Shown here piece after piece: positions 36,221 to 44,279 of a stretch of DNA of 64,000 nt. The translations under genes were made by a program, and so were the position numbers. Every line of letters begins with the position of its first letter. Position 1 is the stretch's first letter. Source of the stretch: Undibacterium parvum (GTDB lineage: Bacteria > Pseudomonadota > Gammaproteobacteria > Burkholderiales > Burkholderiaceae_D); the NCBI RefSeq assembly GCF_003955735.1, contig NZ_CP034464.1:434001-498000 (forward strand), given 5' to 3'. The notes under the pieces are model-generated. The model did no database searches and was not told the DNA's origin. It saw only the letters and a list, made by a program, of their open reading frames with translations.

Positions 36221-36240
36221 CTCAGTTAAAAAAAGGATGG

Positions 36241-36609
36241 ATGATGACAAACAACAAAACACTTAAACGAGAGTATCTGGAAACAAAAAACCGAGCGGGC
36301 GTCTATGCGATCCGTAACCAGATCACGGGTCGGGCCTTGGTGGCGGGAAGTACGAACGTCCAGAGCGCACTCAACCGACATCAATTTGAACTGCGGTGTG
36401 GCCACCACCGCAATGCGATGCTGGCGCGCGACTGGCGCGAGCACGGAGAGAGCAACTTTCAATTCGAAATACTCGACTTGGTCAAACCCAGCGAAGATCC
36501 AGCGTTCAATGTTGCACAAGAATTGGAAATGCTAGTTAGCCTGTGGCGTCAAGAAATTCCTTGTCAAGACGAACTCGGTTACGACGAAACCAGGAGGGAT
36601 GCGCGATGA
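36241..36609 (+). CDS. GIY-YIG nuclease-like protein
   Basis: A 122-residue protein with a GIY-YIG-type fold: GVYAIRNQITGRALVAGSTN (about residues 18-37), where G-V-Y and a degenerate V-A-G replace GIY and YIG. RHQFELRCGHHRNAMLARDW and FQFEILDLV follow, and an E-x-L-E near 95 may supply the metal-binding Glu. Some small members of this group have lost the nuclease function, so activity is uncertain. ATG 36241 (twin ATG) has AAAGG close upstream; a longer frame could start at 36217, overlapping the DUF2239 stop. The stop overlaps the MarR start (ATGA, 36606). Confidence 0.78.
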   Translation: MMTNNKTLKREYLETKNRAGVYAIRNQITGRALVAGSTNVQSALNRHQFELRCGHHRNAMLARDWREHGESNFQFEILDLVKPSEDPAFNVAQELEMLVSLWRQEIPCQDELGYDETRRDAR

Positions 36610-37037
36610 ACACGAATCTCGACTTCTGTTTGACGTTACATCGTGCCCACACGAGCCTGCAACTCAAACTTGACGACGAGTTGGGCATACACCATGGAAT
36701 CAGTTTCGATGATTTCGCGCTACTGAATTTGCTCGCGCAAGCGGACGGTGGTCGGGTAAGCATTCCGGAACTCGTGCGCCCGCTTGGTCAACCCCAATCA
36801 TCGGTGCTGCGTCAATTGATCGTGCTCGAAAAGATTGGCCTTGTGGTGCGCGAAGGTGTGAATGGATTTCGCCAGGCTGTGCTTCGCCCAGCCGGGCGTG
36901 CGCGGGTGAACGCCGCACGCGAGACTGCCGATAGCATTTGCACTGAAGCCGTCGAATCAATCGCCCCAGCAGCGGTTGAGATGATTTCCGCAGTACTGGC
37001 AACGCTTGCACGCACCCCAACCTTAGCACTTTCATGA
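36606..37037 (+). CDS. MarR-family transcriptional regulator
   Basis: A 143-residue dimeric winged-helix regulator. The helix-turn-helix (about residues 45-75) has SIPELVRPLGQPQSSVLRQL as recognition region, followed by the wing LEKIGLVVREG. The usual length and dimerisation helices at both ends are present. ATG 36606 overlaps the GIY-YIG stop by four bases, so it is translationally coupled. It most likely represses its own operon through the CCCGGG-centred operators at 35505-35547. The ligand is unknown; a hydrolase gene follows after 148 bases and may belong to the same response. Confidence 0.88.
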   Translation: MNTNLDFCLTLHRAHTSLQLKLDDELGIHHGISFDDFALLNLLAQADGGRVSIPELVRPLGQPQSSVLRQLIVLEKIGLVVREGVNGFRQAVLRPAGRARVNAARETADSICTEAVESIAPAAVEMISAVLATLARTPTLALS

Positions 37038-37184
37038 GCAACGCTATCGCGACGATTTGCTGGTTACGCAGCCACTTGCACAGCTTGGCGGTGCATCCGT
37101 GGCGCTGTATTGAAGCCGGCCAAACGAAATATCGGAGCGCACCCAAAAGGCGCGCGACTCAAGAACATTTAAGGACCACTTACC

Positions 37185-38087
37185 ATGCCTAAAATTAAAG
37201 CGAACGGAATTGAAATTGAATACGATTGTTTTGGCAATACCGACGCGGAAGCTGTTCTGCTAATTTCCGGTCTGGGTACGCAGATGACTCGCTGGAGCGA
37301 AACGTTTTGCCAGATATTGGCAGAACAAGGTTACCGCGTGATTCGTTTTGACAATCGCGACGCAGGCCTTTCAACTCACTTCAATAGCGGGTCGATTCCA
37401 GACCTCGCTGCAATTGCCGATGCAGTCTCTCGCAACGAAACGCCCAATGTGTCTTATACGCTGTTCGATATGGCGAACGACGCTATAGGACTTCTCGATT
37501 CGTTGATGATCAAACGAGCGCACGTGGTTGGCAGATCAATGGGCGGCATGATTGCACAATTGTTGGCCAGCGAGCATGCTGAACGCGTTCTATCTCTGGT
37601 TTCCATTATGTCGAGTACCGGCAATCGTGATCTGCCGCAGGCCAGCCCTGCAGTGATGGCGGCGATGACATCGCCCGCGCCACATCCATTGAAAGACGAA
37701 CAGGGCTATCTCGCCCATTGCGTTGACTTTTCTCAAGTGATAGCCGGGCGAGGCTATCCTTTTGACGAATCCACTCAACGAGATCAAGCCTTAGCCGAAG
37801 TCAAACGAGCCTACAACCCAAGCGGGTTTTGGCGGCATATCGCCGCCATCGCCGCGACCGGTGATTTAAGGTTACGACTAGCTAACATAACTGCTCCAAC
37901 GCTTGTGTTGCATGGGTCAGACGACCCACTGGTTCCGCCGGAGGCTGGGAAGGACACTGCGGCCAATATCCAAGGCGCTGAACTACGCATCGTCGAGGGG
38001 ATGGGCCACGATTTTCCACCCTCGCTATTTAGATTTTTGGCCGGAGTTATCGCAGATAACGCACGCCGCGCGCGCCAGACCTTTTAA
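37185..38087 (+). CDS. Alpha/beta-fold hydrolase
   Basis: A 300-residue cytosolic hydrolase. Motifs: LISGLGTQMTRW (oxyanion hole, about 28-39), RVIRFDNRDAGLS, nucleophile elbow GRSMGG near residue 117, catalytic Asp in VLHGSDDPLVPP near 245, and His in EGMGHDFP near 273. The DNRDAGLSTHF pattern is common in the group annotated as carboxylesterase, haloperoxidase-like or tetracycline-resistance-type (aclacinomycin methylesterase-like) enzymes. The real substrate is unknown. ATG 37185 has AAGGA about 14 bases upstream. It is 148 bases after the MarR gene and may be part of its regulon. Confidence 0.87.
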   Translation: MPKIKANGIEIEYDCFGNTDAEAVLLISGLGTQMTRWSETFCQILAEQGYRVIRFDNRDAGLSTHFNSGSIPDLAAIADAVSRNETPNVSYTLFDMANDAIGLLDSLMIKRAHVVGRSMGGMIAQLLASEHAERVLSLVSIMSSTGNRDLPQASPAVMAAMTSPAPHPLKDEQGYLAHCVDFSQVIAGRGYPFDESTQRDQALAEVKRAYNPSGFWRHIAAIAATGDLRLRLANITAPTLVLHGSDDPLVPPEAGKDTAANIQGAELRIVEGMGHDFPPSLFRFLAGVIADNARRARQTF

Positions 38088-38558
38088 ATGCATATTGGCC
38101 CCGACGGCGCGCTTCGCCAAGACGGTCATCAGCCGCCGAGGCACTGAGAAACTCGAGGATTCTGAAATTGTCGTGAATTAGGGCCTAAAAGGACCAAATA
38201 GAAAATGGAAGCAACAATACCAAAATTCCTGTATGCGCAAATTATTCGAGCTAAGCATCTGACACCGTTCATGATGGCTCGGTCAACGACTGCTTCTGGC
38301 CGTGTGGTCGGCCATCGGAAAAATGTCAATGCCACTTAACACCCTACTGCTCCATCCGAATCGAATCCTGTAATTCCGCGTCACTGCGTTTGTGATCACT
38401 ACCAAATATATGGTTGAGCACATAATCATTGTGCATCGCACGATTATCTCTTCAAGGCAATATTTAAAATATCGACGTTGAAAGTACGCCGTATTTTCGC
38501 GTTTTTACGCATCCATTAATTACAGGCAAATCCAGACTGAGTGCTGTCAAGAGGTGAT
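38088..38558. other. Intergenic between convergent genes, no supported gene
   Basis: About 470 bases between the hydrolase and MFS stops. No convincing reading frame, hairpin with T tract or repeat was seen. Confidence 0.4.
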
Positions 38559-39758
38559 TCAATAAGCTGAAATGACAAGCCGATCTTTTCGACGTAATGC
38601 ACCAAGTCCTAAGACCATCAGCAATACGAGTGCAAGGAACGGAAGCGTCGCCAGGTTCAGCGAACGCCAACCCCAATTATTTAGCAGCCCTCCTGCAGAA
38701 AGAGAGGCAAGGCTTACCGCCCCGAACATCAGGAAGTCATGCGTAGCTTGAATTTTTGCTCGTTCGGCTGGGCGGTAGGCTTCGGTTAGCAGCGTGGTAC
38801 CACCAATGAACAAAAAATTCCACCCCACACCCAACAGGGTCAAGCCGGAAAGGAAATGCAGAAATTCAATGCCAGTCAATGCAATGGCTACGTGCCCACT
38901 TAACAAGGCAATGCCCAGCATCATGATTGGCAGTACACCAAATCGACGAATCAGATTGCCGGTAAAAAAAGAGGGAACGAACATGCCTAGCACGTGCCAC
39001 TGAATTACTGTGGCTGCAGCGCCCAAAGGCTGACCACAAATTTGCATCGCCAATGGTGTGGCTGTCATGACCATGATCATCACGGCGTATCCAACCGATG
39101 AACTGGCCATTGCTGTCAGAAATACCGGTTGCCGCATTATTTCCAGTAGAGTTCGTGAAGATCCGTGGCTTTCAGCAATCACAAACGTAGGCAAACTCAG
39201 GCGTGTGACCAACAACAACGCTATCAAACTCACAGCGGATAACGCGAAATAACTCAACATGAACGGCACCGAGCCAATTCCCTGTGTCACTCTAACGATA
39301 TTCGGCCCGGCAAGCGCTGCAACAACTCCACCGGCGATGACCCAAGAGATAGCCCGGCTTTTGAAATCGGCACTGGCCACATCCGCTGCAGCAAACCGAT
39401 AGTATTGTGCAAAAGCTTGATAGCCTCCCATCAATGCGTTGGCGAAGACAAATAGCCAGAAATGACCAAGCCAGATGGCTGCGCCTGCGGTAAGCCCTGC
39501 CAGGCAACCTAACGACGTGCCTAACAAAAAACCATTCTTGCGGCTAAAACGTTGCATCAGCATTGAGGCAGGAATCATGGAGGCCGCTGCTCCTACCATC
39601 ATCATGGCAATCGGCAGGGTGGCCAAACGTTTGTCCGCTGCGAGATTCAAACCAACCAAGCCGGAAAGCGTGATCACCATGACTGAAGCTGTTTGAAACA
39701 GTGCTTGCATACTTGCAAGTAAGAAGACATTGCGCTTTTCTACGGAGGTGAGATTCAT
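38559..39758 (-). CDS. MFS transporter, 12-TM
   Basis: A 399-residue inner-membrane protein with about 12 helices. The helix 2-3 loop has SMLMQRFSRKNGFLLGTSLG, a variant motif A, and the helix 4-5 region GGYQAFAQYYRFAAADVA resembles that of YfiS/major-facilitator group transporters that often sit in betaproteobacterial genomes beside rhodanese-like genes. The substrate is unknown. ATG 39758 has AGAAAGAAAAGC upstream. It stands alone, convergent with the hydrolase gene. Confidence 0.85.
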   Translation of the reverse strand: MNLTSVEKRNVFLLASMQALFQTASVMVITLSGLVGLNLAADKRLATLPIAMMMVGAAASMIPASMLMQRFSRKNGFLLGTSLGCLAGLTAGAAIWLGHFWLFVFANALMGGYQAFAQYYRFAAADVASADFKSRAISWVIAGGVVAALAGPNIVRVTQGIGSVPFMLSYFALSAVSLIALLLVTRLSLPTFVIAESHGSSRTLLEIMRQPVFLTAMASSSVGYAVMIMVMTATPLAMQICGQPLGAAATVIQWHVLGMFVPSFFTGNLIRRFGVLPIMMLGIALLSGHVAIALTGIEFLHFLSGLTLLGVGWNFLFIGGTTLLTEAYRPAERAKIQATHDFLMFGAVSLASLSAGGLLNNWGWRSLNLATLPFLALVLLMVLGLGALRRKDRLVISAY

Positions 39759-40159
39759 GATGCTTTTCTTTCTTCAGATCCAAATAATTGAACCTGCATG
39801 GTACTGAAATAAGCAATAAAAATGCCCCCAAGTGACGAATTGAAGAATAAGTAGAGTGAGTCGTATAGCACGACGACTAAATGGTAGATTTACCTCGAAA
39901 GTTATTCGCTTCCAATCGTTTTGGGTAAAGGACTAATGTAAGGATGTTTGATGAAGAAGAGTTGAAGCCCACATTTCAGCCGCACTAAAAATACTTGATA
40001 GACCATTCGTTCGGCTGAAAAAACCTCTCGCGCACGTCGAATAACCATTGGTCCCATATTACTTTTGAGATTTTAGAAAAATGGCGACACTTGTTTCCAT
40101 CGAAGACATTCTGTTCTCGATAAATAACGTTACTTTTTAATCTTAATAGGAAAATGATC
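39759..40159. other. Intergenic, divergent control region
   Basis: 400 bases between the MFS start (minus) and the metallothionein-like gene (plus). No supported gene. It should contain the metallothionein promoter; I cannot point to a metal-responsive operator with confidence. Confidence 0.35.
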
Positions 40160-40309
40160 ATGAATTCAATCAATGAAGCAGTATGCAAATGCCAAACTTG
40201 TCCAGGTGCTGGTTGTACTTGTGGATGTGCAAAGGAAACGGCGCAAAAAACTTGTCAGTGCGGATCAGATTGCCGTTGTGGTGCTGCGTGTTCTTGCGCA
40301 AAACAATAA
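40160..40309 (+). CDS. Metallothionein-like cysteine-rich peptide
   Basis: A 49-codon gene that is easily missed because of its size. It encodes 12 cysteines arranged almost entirely as C-x-C, C-x2-C or C-x3-C pairs: residues 9, 11, 14, 19, 21, 23, 32, 34, 38, 40, 44 and 46, with short Gly/Ala spacers and no aromatic residues. That composition fits a metal-thiolate cluster protein binding Cu(I), Zn or Cd in the cytoplasm. It does not have the His-containing layout of SmtA/PmtA metallothioneins, so it may be a different family. AGGA lies nine bases before the ATG, and a strong hairpin follows the stop. The neighbours downstream are a FixH/YtkA-like protein and a di-haem peroxidase. Confidence 0.75.
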   Translation: MNSINEAVCKCQTCPGAGCTCGCAKETAQKTCQCGSDCRCGAACSCAKQ

Positions 40310-40323
40310 TTTGATTTGTATGG

Positions 40324-40351
40324 TTCACGTTGGTTAGTTAGCCAACGTGAA
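40324..40351 (+). terminator. Terminator-like hairpin after the metallothionein gene
   Basis: A perfect 10-bp stem, TTCACGTTGG and CCAACGTGAA with loop TTAGTTAG, begins 15 bases after the stop. A TTTTT run follows about 11 bases later. Likely transcript end for the small gene. Confidence 0.6.
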
Positions 40352-40482
40352 ACCCTACTGTTTTTGCTCACTTGTTTTTTTAAATTAATCGCGAACGCAA
40401 GCAACTATTCATGCTTGTCGATTGTGAAGTCATGTTTCATTTCAAGGCAACTTTTTCGATAAATTCAAAATTAGGGAAATAT

Positions 40483-40944
40483 ATGAACAAGCTCCAACAA
40501 TTCATTTCAAGTTTTTTTATATTGATTGCGTTAAATGGGTGTGCGATGTTTACACCACCCTCTGGCCTCGATCTGAGCATGACACGTCCGAGTGTTCAAG
40601 GAATTTATACCGTGTCGATGCACCCTTTGGTGGACGCGGTTGAGATCAATCAAATGCATTCATGGGAAATAAGCATTGCCACTTCAAAAGGCATTCCTGT
40701 CACTGGCGCTCAAATAAATTTTGATGGTGGTATGCCACAACATCTGCATGGTTTTCCAACCCATCCCCGCGTGACAAAAGAACTTGGTGGCGGGCGCTAT
40801 CGTCTCGATGGCGTTAAATTTAGCATGACGGGTTGGTGGGAAATGAAAGTGAAAATTCAATCGGAACAGGGTAACGATGCCGTCACTTTTAATACGGTTA
40901 TCTCTTCGCCTACTAGTTTTCACGGGGCAGTGAGCGCGAAATGA
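40483..40944 (+). CDS. FixH/YtkA-like lipoprotein
   Basis: A 153-residue exported lipoprotein: signal MNKLQQFISSFFILIALNGC with lipobox LNGC. The mature domain (about 40-150) is an immunoglobulin-like sandwich of the FixH/YtkA type, with the pattern MHSWEISIATSKGIPVTGAQ, a DGGMPQHLHGFPTHPRV loop rich in Met and His, then GRYRLDGVKFSMTGWWEMKV. The Met/His loop is typical of this group and suggests copper or other metal contact. ATG 40483 has AGGGAAA upstream. The stop overlaps the start of the di-haem peroxidase (ATGA at 40941), so the two are co-translated and probably act together in the periplasm. Confidence 0.8.
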   Translation: MNKLQQFISSFFILIALNGCAMFTPPSGLDLSMTRPSVQGIYTVSMHPLVDAVEINQMHSWEISIATSKGIPVTGAQINFDGGMPQHLHGFPTHPRVTKELGGGRYRLDGVKFSMTGWWEMKVKIQSEQGNDAVTFNTVISSPTSFHGAVSAK

Positions 40945-42194
40945 AAAAGTCAATCTGGTTACAGGCCTGGTCGTTCTGCATGACGTTCATGATGGTCGGA
41001 TATTGTGTTGCGAGTAGCGATCTGCTTACATTCGATATGGATATAAGTAGTTGGAGCTCAAGCGAAATGAGAGTCCTGCAATCGTTACATATTGACCAGC
41101 TCCCCCCCGCACCTGTCGATCGGTCCAACGCGTATGAGCGAATTCCGGCAACAGCTGATCTGGGGAAACGACTGTTCTTTGATGCGAGATTTAGTGCAAA
41201 TCAAAAAATCTCGTGCGCCAGTTGCCATTCCCCTCAGCAGCAGTTTCAGGACGGACTTGCTTTGGGTCAGGGTATAGGCAAGGGAAAGCGCCGCACTATG
41301 TCCATCGTTGAAAGTGGTCGCAGTCCATGGCAGTTTTGGGATGGTCGAAAAGATAGTCTATGGGCGCAAGCATTAGGACCAATGGAAGACGCCAACGAAC
41401 ATGGCGGCAATCGACTCGCTTTCGCCAACCTGATACGACAGCACTATCAAAGTGACTACGAAAAACTGTTTGGGTCGATGCCGGATCTGAAAGATTTACC
41501 TGGCAACGCAAGTCCAAATGGGACTGCCGAAGAACGTGATACATGGGCGAAATTGAGCGAAGCTAGTCGTCAAAGTGTTTCGGGTATCTTTGCAAATATG
41601 GGAAAAGCCATCGCTGCCTATGAAAGGACGCTTCATCACGCACCGTCGCGCTTAGATAATTATATTGCTGGCACGTTGCACCGTGACCCTACCGCTGGTC
41701 AAATATTAAGTTCATCCGAAAAACGTGGACTACGGTTATTTATTGGAAAAGGTGAATGTATTTCCTGTCATGGTGGTGCACTAATGACAGATCAACATTT
41801 TCATAACACAGGCGTTGTGTCACGTGATGTGAAGAACCCTGACCAGGGGAGGTCGTCTGCCATTTCAACCGTTGTGAATGACCAATTCAATTGCCTTGGC
41901 AAATTTAGTGACGCTGGACCACGCGATTGTCAGGAGCTGGAATTTATCGCCAATGATGATCCCCACATGGTGGGTGCATTTAAGACCCCAAGTCTTCGCA
42001 ATGTGGCATTGCGTCCTCCGTATATGCACGCCGGACAGATCAGCACGCTGCGCGATGTCATTCACCATTACGCCGATGCACCGAGTGCACTTGTAGGACA
42101 CAACGAGCGCAAGCGTATCGCATTTTCAGAGCAGGAAATTGATGATCTCGTGAGTTTTCTTGGGACGCTTTCAAGCGCTGGAATAGAAAACTAA
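40941..42194 (+). CDS. Di-haem cytochrome c peroxidase / MauG family protein
   Basis: A 417-residue periplasmic protein with an N-terminal signal (about residues 1-25). Two c-type haem sites are present: CASCH (Cys92, Cys95, His96) and CISCH (Cys273, Cys276, His277). After the first, the DGRKDSLWAQALGPM block is typical of bacterial cytochrome c peroxidases, which reduce hydrogen peroxide with electrons from small cytochromes; MauG-type relatives instead oxidise protein side chains. The C-terminal block DDPHMVGAFKTPSLRNVALR carries candidate distal ligands. Coupling to the FixH/YtkA-like lipoprotein upstream is seen in other genomes for this subgroup, where the partner is thought to bind metal. 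A 7-bp hairpin (42223-42239) follows. Confidence 0.88.
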   Translation: MKKSIWLQAWSFCMTFMMVGYCVASSDLLTFDMDISSWSSSEMRVLQSLHIDQLPPAPVDRSNAYERIPATADLGKRLFFDARFSANQKISCASCHSPQQQFQDGLALGQGIGKGKRRTMSIVESGRSPWQFWDGRKDSLWAQALGPMEDANEHGGNRLAFANLIRQHYQSDYEKLFGSMPDLKDLPGNASPNGTAEERDTWAKLSEASRQSVSGIFANMGKAIAAYERTLHHAPSRLDNYIAGTLHRDPTAGQILSSSEKRGLRLFIGKGECISCHGGALMTDQHFHNTGVVSRDVKNPDQGRSSAISTVVNDQFNCLGKFSDAGPRDCQELEFIANDDPHMVGAFKTPSLRNVALRPPYMHAGQISTLRDVIHHYADAPSALVGHNERKRIAFSEQEIDDLVSFLGTLSSAGIEN

Positions 42195-42276
42195 AAATTT
42201 GCGGCTCAACATGATAAAAAAAGGCAAATTAAATTTGCCAACAATGACACTTTCTACATAACTTTGGAGCATGGAA

Positions 42277-42705
42277 ATGAGTATTTTTATTGGTGTAACT
42301 CTGGCGATCATCATCGGGGGGTTTGCAACCATCATCGGATTTGACCGTGAGCGTGGGTTTTATCCATTCCTAATGATTGTCATCGCTTCAATCTACGTAT
42401 TATTTTCCATTCTGGATGGCACGCCGAAAACAATGTACGTTGAATTATTTGTAATGTTCGTGTTTTCAGCGGTATCCATTGTTGGGTTCAAAAAAAATGC
42501 CTGGATAATTGTGGGCGCGCTGGTAATGCATGGATTATTTGATGCGTTCCATGGCGATTTGATTATCAATCAGGGCGTGCCTTCGTGGTATCGATCTTTT
42601 TGTATTTCGTATGACATAGTCGCCGCTGGCTACCTGGCCATTCGCTTGACTTATTCAGGCTCACAAAAGAAATTGAGAAGCACTAACCTGTTGTCTCGTG
42701 ATTGA
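42277..42705 (+). CDS. Hypothetical four-helix membrane protein
   Basis: A 142-residue inner-membrane protein with four hydrophobic helices (about 2-22, 28-45, 52-85 and 105-125). A GFDRERGFYPFLMIVIASIY block after helix 1 and a HGLFDAFHGDLI stretch with several His/Asp residues near helix 3-4 are the notable features. I recall the GFDRERGFYP pattern from uncharacterised membrane proteins but know no function. ATG 42277 is chosen over 42271 because GGAG at 42263 gives better spacing. It follows the peroxidase gene by 82 bases and may be in the same transcript. Confidence 0.7.
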   Translation: MSIFIGVTLAIIIGGFATIIGFDRERGFYPFLMIVIASIYVLFSILDGTPKTMYVELFVMFVFSAVSIVGFKKNAWIIVGALVMHGLFDAFHGDLIINQGVPSWYRSFCISYDIVAAGYLAIRLTYSGSQKKLRSTNLLSRD

Positions 42706-42784
42706 TGGGGAATAACGCCCTCGCCATCAATAAATAATGTCCGCTTTAAGGTAGTTTTTTTGTTGCAAATGCTGGAGTAGCTTA

Positions 42785-44254
42785 ATGGATTATCAGCCAC
42801 ATTCACTGTTATGTTTTAATGACCTACGTGAACCGTGTTCACAGTTAGATTGCGATCTTGTCGAATCTGTGAGAGACGAATATCGAGATGTTTGTTTGCG
42901 CTTGGCAAGTAAAGATTCACTTACCATGTTGCCGAATCGATTTTGGTTAATGAATTATTTGCAAAAACGTATCAAGAACATATACGGTAGCAATACGGTA
43001 ATGGCAATGTTATTTGTCGACTTGGATGAGTTCAGGAATATCAAATATACATTTGGCCATGTCTTTAGTGATGAATTACTTTATCAAGTAGGTTCACGTT
43101 TAAGCTCGTTATTAAGACCTGGCGATTATGTAGCTCGTCTCAGTTATGGAGAGTTCGCATTTGTGTTGAATGACATAGCGTACACCGAAGAAGTTCGGCA
43201 TATGGCGGAACAAGTCTCGGTGTCGTTGAGCATGCCGTTTGTGTTGTCAGGGGAGCAGCGTCATTCCATGCATGCATCGATCGGAATTAGCATGTATCCC
43301 CAAGATGCCGAAGATGGCGAAACGTTTCTGAAGCATGCGGATATTGCAATGTACTCTGCGCGAGCTTCTGGAAAAGAACCATACTTTTTTTATCAACTAC
43401 ACATGTCAGAAGCTATCTTGGAAAAGATCACTATCGAACAGCACATGCGGTACGCACTGGAAAAAAAGGAATTCATTTTAAATTATCAGCCACGAGTTGA
43501 TAGTCAGACAGGGCAACTTCGTGGATTGGAGGCGCTTGTACGATGGGATCATCCGGAACGCGGTTTGTTGGCTCCACAATATTTCATTCCGATTGCCGAG
43601 ACGTCTGGGTTGATAGTTCAGCTCGGTGAATATGTTATCGAGCTCGTATGTCAACAGCTTGCAATATGGAAGAAACATGCTTTACCCCTATGCCCGGTGT
43701 CGATCAATGTGTCACCACGCCAACTCCATCGTAATGATCTGATGGCGAGGATATTACGTCACGCTAGCGAGAATGGGATCGACCCAGCCTTGTTAGAAAT
43801 TGAAGTGACGGAATCATGCATCATAGAAGACAGCGTCACAGTGAAGCAGCAATTGGAGGCATTCTCAGCACTTGGAATGAAGTTGTTGCTTGACGATTTT
43901 GGCACCGGGTATTCCTCTTTAACCCAACTGCAACACTATGCGATGGATTTGTTAAAGGTGGATAGAGCATTTACTGCAAATTTAGAAAATGGAGATAAAA
44001 GCGCAGCTTTAGTATCCGCGATTATTACGATGGCGCATGCACTCGGTATGAAGGTCGTTGCTGAAGGTGTTGAAACATTGGCGCAATTACATCTGCTACA
44101 AGCGCTCGCCTGTGATGAGGTCCAAGGATATTTAATTTCGAAACCTGTGTCTGCAGAGGCCATAGCCGAACTTATGTGTAGACCGACGCTGTTTAGTGAA
44201 ATGATGTTTGTTGAGAAAAATCTGAATCTCAAAACAGCTTTCCTTGTCCTTTGA
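42785..44254 (+). CDS. GGDEF-EAL protein with degenerate GGDEF; probable c-di-GMP phosphodiesterase
   Basis: A 489-residue cytosolic protein. The GGDEF domain (about 40-200) keeps the FVDLDEFRNIKYTFGH opening, but the signature is LSYGEF instead of GGDEF, so cyclase activity is unlikely. The EAL domain (about 220-475) has EALVRW, the NVSPRQL, EVTESCIIED and DDFGTGYSSL blocks, and EGVET, that is, all metal-binding and catalytic residues expected of an active c-di-GMP phosphodiesterase. The short N-terminal part (residues 1-35) has no known sensor. GGAG lies about 10 bases before the ATG. It lies between the membrane protein and the flavin monooxygenase genes, all in one direction. Confidence 0.9.
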   Translation: MDYQPHSLLCFNDLREPCSQLDCDLVESVRDEYRDVCLRLASKDSLTMLPNRFWLMNYLQKRIKNIYGSNTVMAMLFVDLDEFRNIKYTFGHVFSDELLYQVGSRLSSLLRPGDYVARLSYGEFAFVLNDIAYTEEVRHMAEQVSVSLSMPFVLSGEQRHSMHASIGISMYPQDAEDGETFLKHADIAMYSARASGKEPYFFYQLHMSEAILEKITIEQHMRYALEKKEFILNYQPRVDSQTGQLRGLEALVRWDHPERGLLAPQYFIPIAETSGLIVQLGEYVIELVCQQLAIWKKHALPLCPVSINVSPRQLHRNDLMARILRHASENGIDPALLEIEVTESCIIEDSVTVKQQLEAFSALGMKLLLDDFGTGYSSLTQLQHYAMDLLKVDRAFTANLENGDKSAALVSAIITMAHALGMKVVAEGVETLAQLHLLQALACDEVQGYLISKPVSAEAIAELMCRPTLFSEMMFVEKNLNLKTAFLVL

Positions 44255-44279
44255 TCCAATTAATTCAAGAAAGAAAGTG

